DNA of 64,000 bases from DATFRX01 sp035630615 (GTDB lineage Bacteria > Actinomycetota > Actinomycetes > Propionibacteriales > Nocardioidaceae): the NCBI GenBank assembly GCA_035630615.1, contig DASQKI010000019.1, forward strand, positions 4,599 to 68,598, given 5' to 3'. The translations under genes were made by a program, and so were the position numbers. The notes under the pieces are model-generated. The model saw nothing but the letters and a program-made list of their open reading frames with translations. It was not told the origin of the DNA and ran no database searches. Position 1 is the stretch's first letter, and each line of letters starts with the position of its first letter. Below are positions 26,146-33,977 of this stretch, piece by piece.

Positions 26146-28554
26146 CTAGCCGCCGCCACCACCACCACCACCGCCACCGCCGTCGCAGACGAGGTCGGTG
26201 CAGGTCGGCTCGGTCGGCGACGGCGACTCCGTTGTCGGCGTGGTCTCGGTCGGGTGCGTGGGATGCGACGGATGCGTCTCCGTTGGCGTGGTTTCGGTCG
26301 GCGTGGTTTCGGTCGGCGTCGTCTCCGTCTCGGTTGGCTCGGTCTCCGTCGGGGTGGTCTCCGTCGGAGTCGTCTCGGTGGGCTCTTCGACTGGCTCATC
26401 CGGCTCGGGGAAGTCGACGCACTCCTTGTCCTCGAGGACGTCGCTCATGTAGGCCTGCCACGTCATCGCCGGGTAGTCGCCGCCGTAGAAGGTCGGCATG
26501 TAGCCCTCGAGATCGTCGGTGCCGTCGCCTCGGGAGTACGTGACGGCCGTCGCCAACCGCGGGGTGTAGCCCACGAACCACGACGACGAAATCTCACCAT
26601 GCGGGCCCGTCGCCGTGCCGGTCTTGCCGGCCGCCGGGCACTCCAGGCCGGCGTTGGTGCCAGTGCCTTCGTCGATGACGCCCTCCAGCGCGGCGTCCAG
26701 GTTGGCCGCAACATCCTCCGAGAACGCCTTCTCGCGCTTGACCGTGTGCTTGTAGAGCGGCTCGCGGTTGGCGCTGGTCACCTCTTCGACGGTGTACCAG
26801 TCGGCCTGCTCACCTTCGGCGGCGAAGGTCGCATAGGCGTCGGCCATGTCGATCGTCGGCACCGGCGCGAATCCGAGCGCCGTCACGGCGACCGGGTCGA
26901 TCTTGTCGACGATGTCCTCCGGGATGCCGGACGCCTCGGCCGCCCGCAGGATCTTGCGAGCGCCGCGCGCGATGTGGTCGTCGCCGTTGTCGTCCTCGCC
27001 CATCTCGAGGGTGAGGTCCACGAACGCGGTGTTGATCGACTCCTCGGTCGCTTCGAGCAGCGACACCTCGCCAAACGATCCGCCGCCGGAGTCGCCTTGG
27101 TTCTCGACGTCCTCACCGGTCGCGTCGATGTAGTACGGCGAGTTGCCGTCGAAGGTGTCGTCGAGGTCGTAGTCCTTCTTCAGCGCGGCGATGAGCGCGA
27201 ACGGCTTGAACGACGAGCCCGGCTGGACCCCGTGAACCGCCCAGTTGAACTGCGCGTTCTTCACGTCACTGAGGTAATTGTGCCCGGCGTACAGCGCTCT
27301 CACGGCGCCCGTGCCCGGCTCGATCGACACCAGTGACGCGTGCAGCTGCTTGAGGCCCTTGGGCTTCTGGTCCTTGACCGCCTTCTGCGCTGCCTTCTGG
27401 TCCTGATAGTCGAAGGTTGTGATCACCCGGAGTCCGCCGCCGTAGATGTCGGACTCGGTGAACTTTCCGGTCGAGAGCAGCTCCTGCTCGACCATGTTCA
27501 TCAGGTGGCCCTTTTGACCACCGAACGTGTTGGTCTCCTTGATCTCGGGGAACTTCGGCAGCTCTCGCCCGAGCTTCTCGGCCTTCGCGGGGTCGAGGTT
27601 GCCCATGTCGGCCATGCCTTGGAGCACGTACTGATAGCGCGCCAGCAACGCCGCACGGGCGGCCTTTCCCGCGGCGGGGTCGAAGCTACTCGGCGAGTTG
27701 AGCACCGATGCGAGCACAGCACCCTGGCGGATGGTGAGGTTCTCGACGTCCTTGTCGAAGTACGCCTCGGCCGCCGCCTGGATGCCATAGGCGCCGCGCC
27801 CGAAGTAGATCGTGTTGAGGTAACCCTGGAGCACTTCTTGCTTGGACCTCTGACGCTGGATCTTCAAGGAGAGAATGGCTTCCTTGAGCTTGCGGGTCCA
27901 GGTGCGCTCCTGGGTCAGGTAGAGCACCTTGACGTATTGCTGGGTGATCGTCGACGCACCCTGGGTCGACTCGCTGCGTGCGTTGCTCCAAGCCGCTCGG
28001 ATGATGCCCTTGAAGTCGATGCCGGCGTTGTTCCAGAACGTGCGGTCCTCGGCCGAGACCACCGCGTTTTGCACGTAGTCCGGCACCGCGGTCAGCTCCA
28101 CCTCCTCGCGGTTTTGGATCGCGAACGTGCCGAGCAGGTGCTTGCCGTCGGAGTAATAGACCTCAGTGGTCTCGGTGGTGAAGTCTTCGTTGGGGTTCGG
28201 AATGTCGATCATCGTGTACGCGATGAAGAACATGCCGACGCCGGCCATGATCATGAGGACGACGAGGATCGAGATCCACTTGACGAGGCGGCGAAGCAAG
28301 GGCTTCTTCTTCTTGGGTTCGGCGTCGCCGTCGAATCCGTCGGAGCCGTCGCCAGATCCACCGGAGCCGCCGGGGCCCCCGGGATCGAACGGGTCGCCGG
28401 GACGGCTGTCGAGGACTTCCGCGGTCGCGGAAGGAGTCGCGGCGCTCGAGGACGTTGATGATGCCCCGGAGCTCGCGGTATCGCTGCTGTCGCCGCGAGC
28501 TGCCCTACGCCCCCCACGGCGGCGACTCGGCGCACTGACGTGCCGATGACTCAC
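26146..28554 (-). CDS. Class A penicillin-binding protein (transglycosylase/transpeptidase)
   Basis: An 802-residue bifunctional peptidoglycan synthase. A Ser/Gly/Asp-rich cytoplasmic segment precedes the membrane helix WISILVVLMIMAGVGMFFI. The GT51 domain has SAEDRTFWNNAGID (catalytic Glu in ED; the usual His is Asn) and GASTITQQYVKVLYL. The transpeptidase has SSFK (in QPGSSFKPFALI), SIN (EESINTAF) and KTG (AAGKTGTAT). There is no PASTA domain; the tail is about 60 residues of TPTET repeats and then 11 Gly. Start GTG 28554 is preferred over the longer frame to 28623 because AGGAG lies about 10 bases upstream. It is divergent from padR across the palindrome at 28671. Confidence 0.9.
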   Translation of the reverse strand: MSHRHVSAPSRRRGGRRAARGDSSDTASSGASSTSSSAATPSATAEVLDSRPGDPFDPGGPGGSGGSGDGSDGFDGDAEPKKKKPLLRRLVKWISILVVLMIMAGVGMFFIAYTMIDIPNPNEDFTTETTEVYYSDGKHLLGTFAIQNREEVELTAVPDYVQNAVVSAEDRTFWNNAGIDFKGIIRAAWSNARSESTQGASTITQQYVKVLYLTQERTWTRKLKEAILSLKIQRQRSKQEVLQGYLNTIYFGRGAYGIQAAAEAYFDKDVENLTIRQGAVLASVLNSPSSFDPAAGKAARAALLARYQYVLQGMADMGNLDPAKAEKLGRELPKFPEIKETNTFGGQKGHLMNMVEQELLSTGKFTESDIYGGGLRVITTFDYQDQKAAQKAVKDQKPKGLKQLHASLVSIEPGTGAVRALYAGHNYLSDVKNAQFNWAVHGVQPGSSFKPFALIAALKKDYDLDDTFDGNSPYYIDATGEDVENQGDSGGGSFGEVSLLEATEESINTAFVDLTLEMGEDDNGDDHIARGARKILRAAEASGIPEDIVDKIDPVAVTALGFAPVPTIDMADAYATFAAEGEQADWYTVEEVTSANREPLYKHTVKREKAFSEDVAANLDAALEGVIDEGTGTNAGLECPAAGKTGTATGPHGEISSSWFVGYTPRLATAVTYSRGDGTDDLEGYMPTFYGGDYPAMTWQAYMSDVLEDKECVDFPEPDEPVEEPTETTPTETTPTETEPTETETTPTETTPTETTPTETHPSHPTHPTETTPTTESPSPTEPTCTDLVCDGGGGGGGGGGG
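26149..26400. repeat. Tandem repeat encoding TPTET units and a poly-Gly tail of the PBP
   Basis: The region encodes about ten TPTET-like pentads (with SHPTHPTE variants) and an 11-Gly end at the C-terminus of the penicillin-binding protein. It would form an extended extracellular tail, possibly O-glycosylated. Confidence 0.75.
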
Positions 28555-28670
28555 CCTGGTGACTCCTGATAGCTGCGCCTCACGGGTGGCGCATTCGAAG
28601 ACGGACCGCCCACAGTCTGGCAAGGATTCGAGCCGAACCCGAATCCCCCCTCGATTTCACATCGAACCGA

Positions 28671-28687
28671 TGTATCGGTACGATACA
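28671..28687. promoter_or_regulatory. Perfect 17-bp palindrome, likely PadR operator
   Basis: TGTATCG-GTA-CGATACA is an exact 7+7 inverted repeat in the 188-bp divergent region between the penicillin-binding protein gene and padR, 56 bp before the padR start. PadR-family proteins commonly bind such dyads and control their own gene. It may also affect the divergent pbp gene. Confidence 0.65.
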
Positions 28688-28742
28688 AACAAGCGCGCCG
28701 TATGTCTGGTGCGCCTCCGAGAAAGTGACCCGAGGAGCAACC

Positions 28743-29345
28743 GTGGCAAAGCGTGGTGCCGCACTCGAGCTGGCGGTCCTCGGACTGCTGCACGAGTCGC
28801 CTATGCACGGCTATGAGCTGCGTAAACGGGTCAACACGCTGTTTGGGTGGGGTCGGGTGTTGTCATATGGCACGCTCTATCCCTGCCTCAAGCAGCTCCT
28901 CCGGGCTGGCCTGATCATTCAGGCCGACACCGACCCGGCCGGAAAGTCTGGTCGGCGCGCTCGCATCGTCTACAAGTTGACGGCTGATGGCAAGGAGCAC
29001 TTCGCCGATTTGATGGCGGAGGCCGGGCCGTCCGCCTGGGACGACGAGAGCTTCGGCATCCATTTCGCGTTCTTCGCCCAAACCGATGCGGAGACGCGAA
29101 TGCGGATACTCGAGGGCCGGCGCAGCCGGTTAGAGGAGCGGATGGCCGGCGTACGTTCCGCCCTCGCGCGCACTCGGGAGCGTGTCGATGCCTACACCCT
29201 CGAGCTCCACCGGCACGGACTCGACTCGGTCGAGCGCGAAGTGCGCTGGCTCAGTGAGCTGATCGATGTCGAACGCGCCGGTGGCCGCACGACCTCAGAC
29301 ACGACCTCGGCTGAAGCATCAGCTGAGCCACAGGAAATTGAGTAA
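28743..29345 (+). CDS. PadR-family transcriptional regulator
   Basis: A 200-residue regulator. The N-terminal winged helix matches PadR (LELAVLGLLHESPMHGYELR, then SYGTLYPCLKQLLRAGLI and IVYKLTADGKEHF), followed by an antiparallel coiled-coil dimerisation region (about 110-185). GTG 28743 is chosen over ATG 28725 because AGGAG sits 8 bases before it and translation VAKRGAALEL matches family N-termini. Inositol-phosphate synthase follows 16 bp later, an arrangement conserved in actinobacteria. It likely controls ino1 and itself through the palindrome at 28671. Confidence 0.88.
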   Translation: MAKRGAALELAVLGLLHESPMHGYELRKRVNTLFGWGRVLSYGTLYPCLKQLLRAGLIIQADTDPAGKSGRRARIVYKLTADGKEHFADLMAEAGPSAWDDESFGIHFAFFAQTDAETRMRILEGRRSRLEERMAGVRSALARTRERVDAYTLELHRHGLDSVEREVRWLSELIDVERAGGRTTSDTTSAEASAEPQEIE

Positions 29346-29361
29346 GGAAAGGGAGACCCAT

Positions 29362-30432
29362 ATGGGTTCGGTACGGGTAGCCATCGTTGGCGTGGGCAAC
29401 TGCGCCACGTCGCTCATCCAAGGCGTCGAGTACTACAAGGACGCCGACCCGAACGCGACGGTGCCCGGTCTGATGCACGTCCAGTTCGGTGACTACCACG
29501 TGCGCGACATCGAGTTCGTGGCCGCCTTCGACGTCGACGCCAAGAAGGTCGGTTTCGACCTCGCCGAGGCGACGCAGTCGAGCGAGAACAACACGATCAA
29601 GATCTGCGACGTGCCGCCGACCGGCATCACCGTCCAGCGCGGCAACACTCTCGACGGACTCGGCAAGTACTACCGCGAGACCATCACCGAGGCCGACGGC
29701 GAGCCCGCCGACGTCGTGCAGGTGCTGCGCGACTCGAGGGCCGATGTGCTGGTCTCGTACCTGCCGGTGGGCTCCGAGGTAGCCGACAAGTTCTACGCCC
29801 AGTGCGCTATCGACGCCGGCGTGGCCTTCGTCAACGCGCTGCCGGTCTTCATCGCCTCCGACCCGGAGTGGGCGGCGAAGTTCGAGGTCGCCGGTGTCCC
29901 GATCGTCGGCGACGACATCAAGTCGCAGGTCGGCGCGACGATCACCCACCGCGTCATGGCCAAGCTCTTCGAGGACCGTGGCGTGCAGCTGGACCGTACG
30001 TACCAGCTCAACGTCGGCGGCAACATGGACTTCAAGAACATGCTCGAGCGGGACCGGCTGGAGTCGAAGAAGATCTCCAAGACGCAGGCTGTCACGTCCA
30101 ACCTGGAGCACGAGCTCGGCTCGAGAAACGTGCACATCGGCCCGAGCGACTACGTTCAGTGGCTCGACGACCGCAAGTGGGCCTACGTCCGGCTCGAGGG
30201 TCGGGCCTTCGGCGACGTGCCGCTCAACCTGGAGTACAAGCTCGAGGTCTGGGACTCGCCCAACTCGGCCGGCATCATCATCGACGCCATCCGGGCCGCG
30301 AAGATCGCCCTCGACCGCGGGCTCAGCGGCCCGGTGCACCCGGCGTCGACATACTTCATGAAGTCGCCGCCGATCCAGCGCCCCGACGACGAGGGCCACG
30401 CCGGCATCGAGGCCTTCATCCGCGGCGACTGA
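29362..30432 (+). CDS. ino1: Inositol-3-phosphate synthase
   Basis: A 356-residue NAD-dependent enzyme converting glucose 6-phosphate into 1L-myo-inositol 3-phosphate, the precursor of phosphatidylinositol, mycothiol and inositol lipids in actinobacteria. The N-terminal motif VAIVGVGNCATSLIQGVEYY, the mid-region SYLPVGSEVADKFYAQ and the catalytic-core LNVGGNMDFKNML are all present. Length is normal for the bacterial short form. A strong ribosome-binding site (AAGGAAAGGGAG) precedes the ATG, and it shares an operon with padR. A strong hairpin follows its stop. Confidence 0.95.
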   Translation: MGSVRVAIVGVGNCATSLIQGVEYYKDADPNATVPGLMHVQFGDYHVRDIEFVAAFDVDAKKVGFDLAEATQSSENNTIKICDVPPTGITVQRGNTLDGLGKYYRETITEADGEPADVVQVLRDSRADVLVSYLPVGSEVADKFYAQCAIDAGVAFVNALPVFIASDPEWAAKFEVAGVPIVGDDIKSQVGATITHRVMAKLFEDRGVQLDRTYQLNVGGNMDFKNMLERDRLESKKISKTQAVTSNLEHELGSRNVHIGPSDYVQWLDDRKWAYVRLEGRAFGDVPLNLEYKLEVWDSPNSAGIIIDAIRAAKIALDRGLSGPVHPASTYFMKSPPIQRPDDEGHAGIEAFIRGD

Positions 30433-30449
30433 TCGCGAATCCAACGAAA

Positions 30450-30496
30450 CGTGACGGGTGCACCAAACTCCGGGTGGGTTCGGTGCACCTGTCACG
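30450..30496 (+). terminator. Strong hairpin after ino1
   Basis: A 15-bp stem (CGTGACGGGTGCACC against GGTGCACCTGTCACG, one G-T pair) encloses a 17-nt loop, 17 bp after the ino1 stop. There is no T-run, which is common for actinobacterial terminators. Confidence 0.7.
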
Positions 30497-30553
30497 TATG
30501 AGCGACGCCTGCCGGCGAGGCGCTCGCAGCCGCCGACTGACACCAGCGGTCGA

Positions 30554-30559
30554 TAGCGT
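30554..30559 (+). promoter_or_regulatory. -10 element of a leaderless lipoprotein transcript
   Basis: TAGCGT lies 7 bp before the ATG at 30567 and no ribosome-binding site is seen, so the mRNA probably begins at the start codon. Confidence 0.45.
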
Positions 30560-30566
30560 GGCCGAA

Positions 30567-31199
30567 ATGCGTCGCGTACCGCTCCCGCTCGCCGCCACAC
30601 TCAGTGTCGCGCTGGGCCTGTACGGCTGCAACGGCGACGATGGCTCGACTCCTTCGGATGCCAGCTCCGGCACCGACGACACACCCTCGATGGCAGACCT
30701 CCGCTCTGCGTTGTTGACCCTCGACGACATGCCGGCTGGTTGGTCGTCGGTGTCCTACGACCCCGAGTCCGACGACAACGTCTGCCCTGCCGAGGTGGCC
30801 GGGCCGCTCGGCCTCGACGACGAGCCGCCGTCGGCCGCCACGCAGTATGCCGCGAGCCCGCTGCAGGGGCCGAGCTTCTCCGAGGCCGTCCAGGTCGTGC
30901 CGGATGGCCGCGGGCCTGACCTGATGCCGATCGTCGACGACGCCCTGGCGGCGTGCGACGGTCAGGTCTTCAGCGGCCGAACCGCCCGAGTGTCGGACCT
31001 CGACTTTCCGGACGTCGGCGACGACTCGGCGGCCTACACCATCGACCTCGGCGGCATCCCGGTCGACGTGGTCTACGTCGTCACCGGTGACATCGCCATC
31101 GTCATGTCGAGCTACGACCTGACGGGCGGCGACCCGGTGGACCTGCTCGAGCAGTACGCGGCACGCGCCGTCGACAAGGCAGAGCGCGTACTCGGCTGA
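30567..31199 (+). CDS. Predicted lipoprotein of unknown function
   Basis: A 210-residue protein with an N-terminal lipoprotein signal (RRVPLPLAATLSVALGLYGC; lipobox L-Y-G-C, lipidated Cys at about residue 20). A Ser/Thr/Asp-rich linker follows, then a domain with LLTLDDMPAGWSS and a terminal helix, similar to sensor-like or substrate-binding small lipoproteins of actinobacteria. The ATG at 30567 is chosen because it puts the signal peptide at the N-terminus and a TANNNT box 7 bp upstream. No partner gene is obvious. Confidence 0.7.
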   Translation: MRRVPLPLAATLSVALGLYGCNGDDGSTPSDASSGTDDTPSMADLRSALLTLDDMPAGWSSVSYDPESDDNVCPAEVAGPLGLDDEPPSAATQYAASPLQGPSFSEAVQVVPDGRGPDLMPIVDDALAACDGQVFSGRTARVSDLDFPDVGDDSAAYTIDLGGIPVDVVYVVTGDIAIVMSSYDLTGGDPVDLLEQYAARAVDKAERVLG

Positions 31200-31210
31200 G
31201 CCGCCGTCGA

Positions 31211-31216
31211 TAGGGT
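31211..31216 (+). promoter_or_regulatory. -10 element upstream of a leaderless mini-ORF
   Basis: TAGGGT ends 6 bp before the ATG of the 10-codon mini-ORF at 31223. The spacing equals that of the second mini-ORF promoter at 35544. Confidence 0.45.
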
Positions 31217-31222
31217 GCGCGC

Positions 31223-31255
31223 ATGCGTGGCGCGCCCGCTTGGACCGGTCCGTGA
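31223..31255 (+). CDS. Ten-codon leaderless mini-ORF coupled to the MFS gene
   Basis: It encodes MRGAPAWTGP and its TGA overlaps the GTG start of the transporter gene (GTGA). A TAGGGT box 6 bp upstream suggests the mRNA starts at this ATG. It may serve to deliver ribosomes to the transporter gene, which has no ribosome-binding site of its own. It is seen directly as an ORF; expression is inferred. Confidence 0.45.
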   Translation: MRGAPAWTGP

Positions 31256-32553
31256 CCGAGACGCGCGACGACCTCCGACTGCGCGATCTCGACGGCTTCC
31301 GGAAGCTGGTTGCGGTCCGACTCTCCTCGCAGCTCGGCGACGGCCTCTTCGCGGCCGGACTTACCTGGCTCGTCCTGCTGTCGCCGGAGCGCCGGCAGTC
31401 GCCGACCGAGGTGGCCGTCGCGGCGGCAGTCTTGCTGCTGCCCTTCAGCGTGGTGGGCCCTTTCACGGGCGTCTTCTTGGATCGCTGGTCGCGACGCCAG
31501 GTGCTCGCGTGGGGACAGCCGGTGCGGATCGCCATGGTCGCCGGGCTGATCGTGGCCGGCGACCGGGTCAGCCTGGTCGTCGCGTATGCCCTGGCCGTCG
31601 GCTGCCTCGGCGTCAACCGGTTCCTGCTGGCGGCGCTTTCGGCCGGCCTGCCCCATGTCGTGCCACCGCCCTTGCTGCTACGCGCCAACGCCCTCGCGCC
31701 GACGGCAGGGACGGTCGCCGTGGTCGTCGGTCTCGCCCTCGGAGGCGGTCTCCTGGCGGCCTTCGGTGACAACAGCGGTGACGACGACGGTGGCGTGGGC
31801 TCGGCGCTGGCGCTGCTCGCGGCGACGATCGCGTTCGCCACGGCCAGCTTGTTGGCACGCCGTCTCGACCGTCGCCGGCTCGGACCGGATCGAGCGCCGG
31901 GGCCGACCGCGTTGTCGCGCGAGCTCTCCGTGGTGGTCGAAGGGCTCCGTCGCGGGCTGCGTCACCTCCGACAGCGTCCGGCCGCCGGCCATGCGCTGAT
32001 GATGATCGCCTCCCACCGGTTCTGGTTCGGGCTCTGGACCGTCCAGGTCGCGATGCTCGCGCTCCATGGCGACGGCGAACGCGACGTACCGACGGCGGCG
32101 CTGGTGGCGTCCGTATCCGGCGCCGGGTTCGTCACCGCGGCGATCGCGACGCCCCCAGGCCGGCGCCGGCTCGGCGATCGCGGCTACGTCACGCTGCTCC
32201 TCGCCGCCAGCGCGGTCGTGGTCGGCGTCCTCACTCCGATCGCCGGCGTCGCGGCGCTCATGGTCGCCGGGTACGTCGCGGGCCTCGGTGCCCAAGGCGT
32301 CAAGATCTGCGTCGACACCGCCGTCCAGCGTCACGTGGCCGACGACTATCTCGGCCGGGCGTTCGCCCTCTACGACGTCGCGTTCAACGTCGCGTTCGTC
32401 TCCGCCGCCGGCCTCGCGGCGGCGATCGTGCCAAAGTCGGGTCAAAGCTGGCTCGCCATCGGACTGGCGACATTCGGCCTGGCGTTGACCGCGCTCTGGT
32501 ACCGATTTGTCTGCGATGATGGCGCTGACTTGACCAAGTCCATCGATCGGTAG
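31252..32553 (+). CDS. MFS transporter
   Basis: A 433-residue membrane protein with about 10-12 hydrophobic helices. The loop 2-3 motif FLDRWSRRQVL is the MFS signature (GxxxDRxxRR type), and KICVDTAVQRHVADDYLGRAFALYD near residue 350, quoted here in parts, is typical of the enterobactin-exporter-like MFS_3 group. GTG 31252 is preferred (VTETRDDLRLRDLDG); TTG 31240 is possible. Substrate is unknown. The following Pro-rich membrane protein gene starts 5 bp after its stop. Confidence 0.85.
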   Translation: MTETRDDLRLRDLDGFRKLVAVRLSSQLGDGLFAAGLTWLVLLSPERRQSPTEVAVAAAVLLLPFSVVGPFTGVFLDRWSRRQVLAWGQPVRIAMVAGLIVAGDRVSLVVAYALAVGCLGVNRFLLAALSAGLPHVVPPPLLLRANALAPTAGTVAVVVGLALGGGLLAAFGDNSGDDDGGVGSALALLAATIAFATASLLARRLDRRRLGPDRAPGPTALSRELSVVVEGLRRGLRHLRQRPAAGHALMMIASHRFWFGLWTVQVAMLALHGDGERDVPTAALVASVSGAGFVTAAIATPPGRRRLGDRGYVTLLLAASAVVVGVLTPIAGVAALMVAGYVAGLGAQGVKICVDTAVQRHVADDYLGRAFALYDVAFNVAFVSAAGLAAAIVPKSGQSWLAIGLATFGLALTALWYRFVCDDGADLTKSIDR

Positions 32554-32558
32554 ACGAG

Positions 32559-33308
32559 ATGTCTGCACAGCAACCGCCGCCGTATCCGGGGCCCTACGGC
32601 GAAGAGCCGCCACCGGGACAGCAACCGCCGTATCCCGGTCCGCCGGCGCAGCCGCCTCCGAATCCGTACGCGCAGCCCGGACAGCAGCCCCCTCCCTATC
32701 CCGGCCAGCAGCCGTATCCCGGCCAGCAGCAGCCCTACCCGGGACAACAGCCCTACCCGGGACAACAGGCCTACCCGGGACAACAGCCATACCCGGGACA
32801 ACAGCCATACCCGGGCTATCCGCAATACCCCGGATCCCCGCCACCTCCGAAGCCGCCGCCAGACTCCACCGCGCGAATGATCGGCTGGATCCTTGCTGGG
32901 ACGGCAGTCGTCGTCGGCATCGCCGCGTTCTTGACGTGGGGAACCGTCGAGGTGCTAGACCAAAGCTTCGACGTCAATGGCGTCACGGGCAGTGATATCC
33001 CCGGCGACGATGACGTCACTGACGGCATCTTCACCTTGATCTTTGCCGTCGCGGTCCTCGGTTTCGGTGTTGTCCGCGCATTTGGCTCGCTGTCGTTGAC
33101 GGCCGGGATCATCGGCACCGTGCTCGGGGCACTGACTACTCTTGTCGCGATCATCGACATAGCCGACTTTCAGGACAAGGAGGATGAGGCTCGGGCGATC
33201 TCAGGCGGCGCGGTCGATGCCTCGATCGGCATCGGCCTTTGGCTGACACTGGCGGCCGGCGCCGCGATGCTGCTCGTCGGCATCGTCGGCATCATCAAGC
33301 GGCGCTGA
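32559..33308 (+). CDS. Membrane protein with Pro/Gln/Tyr-rich PYPGQQ repeat N-terminus
   Basis: A 249-residue protein. Residues 1 to about 105 are proline-rich, with six or seven PYPGQQ units; about four hydrophobic helices follow (IGWILAGTAVVVGIAAFLTW, IFTLIFAVAVLGFGVV, AGIIGTVLGALTTLVAIIDI, GLWLTLAAGAAMLLVGIVGI). Proteins of this shape, with a disordered cytoplasmic head and a small membrane domain, are frequent in actinobacteria and mostly uncharacterised. It lies 5 bp after the MFS gene and converges on a secreted RTX-type gene. Confidence 0.72.
   Translation: MSAQQPPPYPGPYGEEPPPGQQPPYPGPPAQPPPNPYAQPGQQPPPYPGQQPYPGQQQPYPGQQPYPGQQAYPGQQPYPGQQPYPGYPQYPGSPPPPKPPPDSTARMIGWILAGTAVVVGIAAFLTWGTVEVLDQSFDVNGVTGSDIPGDDDVTDGIFTLIFAVAVLGFGVVRAFGSLSLTAGIIGTVLGALTTLVAIIDIADFQDKEDEARAISGGAVDASIGIGLWLTLAAGAAMLLVGIVGIIKRR
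32686..32826 (+). repeat. 18-bp tandem repeat encoding PYPGQQ
   Basis: Near-identical units of CCCTACCCGGGACAACAG repeat about five times after a few diverged copies. The reading frame is kept throughout, so this is a coding repeat in the membrane protein. Confidence 0.85.
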
Positions 33309-33333
33309 GCGTCCCGACCACTCGGCCCTGGCG

Positions 33334-33864
33334 TCAGCAGCGGGCCGGCTCGGCCGCCACCGTCACCGATCGCGTCGGCAGGGTGCGACACGACGGCGGG
33401 TCAGAGGTCACGAACTCACAGTCGTCGGCGACGTCGTCGCGCTTCATGGCGCCGTAGACCCGGTCGAAGTCGGCTCCGCAGTGCACCTTGTCGGTCCGGT
33501 GGTCCTTGGCCAGATAGACGATGTCCTTGCCGTCGCCGCCGAAGACGCGATCTCGCTGGCCGCCGGGGATGAACCCGTCCCGACCGGTTCCACCGCGCAC
33601 CTCGTCCCGGCCGGGTCCGCCGTAGAGGTAGTCGCCGCCCGTGCCGCCATAGGCCTCGTCGTTTCCGCCGTCGGCGTACAGCCAGTCCTGCCCGCCGAAG
33701 GCCAAGAGGACATCGGCGCCGTCGGTGCCGCGCAGGTCCTCACCGTGACCGGTGCCGGTGATCGTCGAGCCGGTCATTCCCATCGCGGAGCCGGCGACGA
33801 CGGTCAGGGCGGCCGCGCCGCCGCCCGCGACGACCGCTAGGCGTCGGATGCTCGTGATGCGCAT
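33334..33864 (-). CDS. Second secreted RTX-type calcium-binding repeat protein
   Basis: A 176-residue protein with a Sec signal (RLAVVAGGGAAALTVVAGSA) and a block of Gly/Asp nonapeptides (DLRGTDGADVLLAFGGQD, YGGTGGDYLYGGPGRDEV) ending in a Cys-containing tail (VHCGADFDRVYG, DDCEFV). It resembles the RTX-type protein at 16257 in layout but not closely in sequence. It converges on the PYPGQQ protein gene and lies about 110 bp from cca. No exporter genes are nearby, so Sec export is likely. Confidence 0.78.
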   Translation of the reverse strand: MRITSIRRLAVVAGGGAAALTVVAGSAMGMTGSTITGTGHGEDLRGTDGADVLLAFGGQDWLYADGGNDEAYGGTGGDYLYGGPGRDEVRGGTGRDGFIPGGQRDRVFGGDGKDIVYLAKDHRTDKVHCGADFDRVYGAMKRDDVADDCEFVTSDPPSCRTLPTRSVTVAAEPARC

Positions 33865-33977
33865 GTCTCATCTCCCTCGAGTACGTGATGCCGCCGACCC
33901 GATCGGCTCGGCAACTCGATAACGCGGCGGCGGCTACGTCGGTTGTCCTGCGCCGCGAGATCGTCGGCGTTCAAGCG

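Noticed and set aside
24721..28458. Long plus-strand open frames (871 and 372 codons) opposite the GT87 and PBP genes
   Set aside because: They are antisense to strongly conserved genes, their translations are Arg/Gly/Asp/Val-rich with no family motifs, and high GC at third positions removes stops in this frame.
32686..32826. Possible CRISPR-like array
   Set aside because: The 18-bp units are contiguous without spacers and encode in-frame PYPGQQ repeats.
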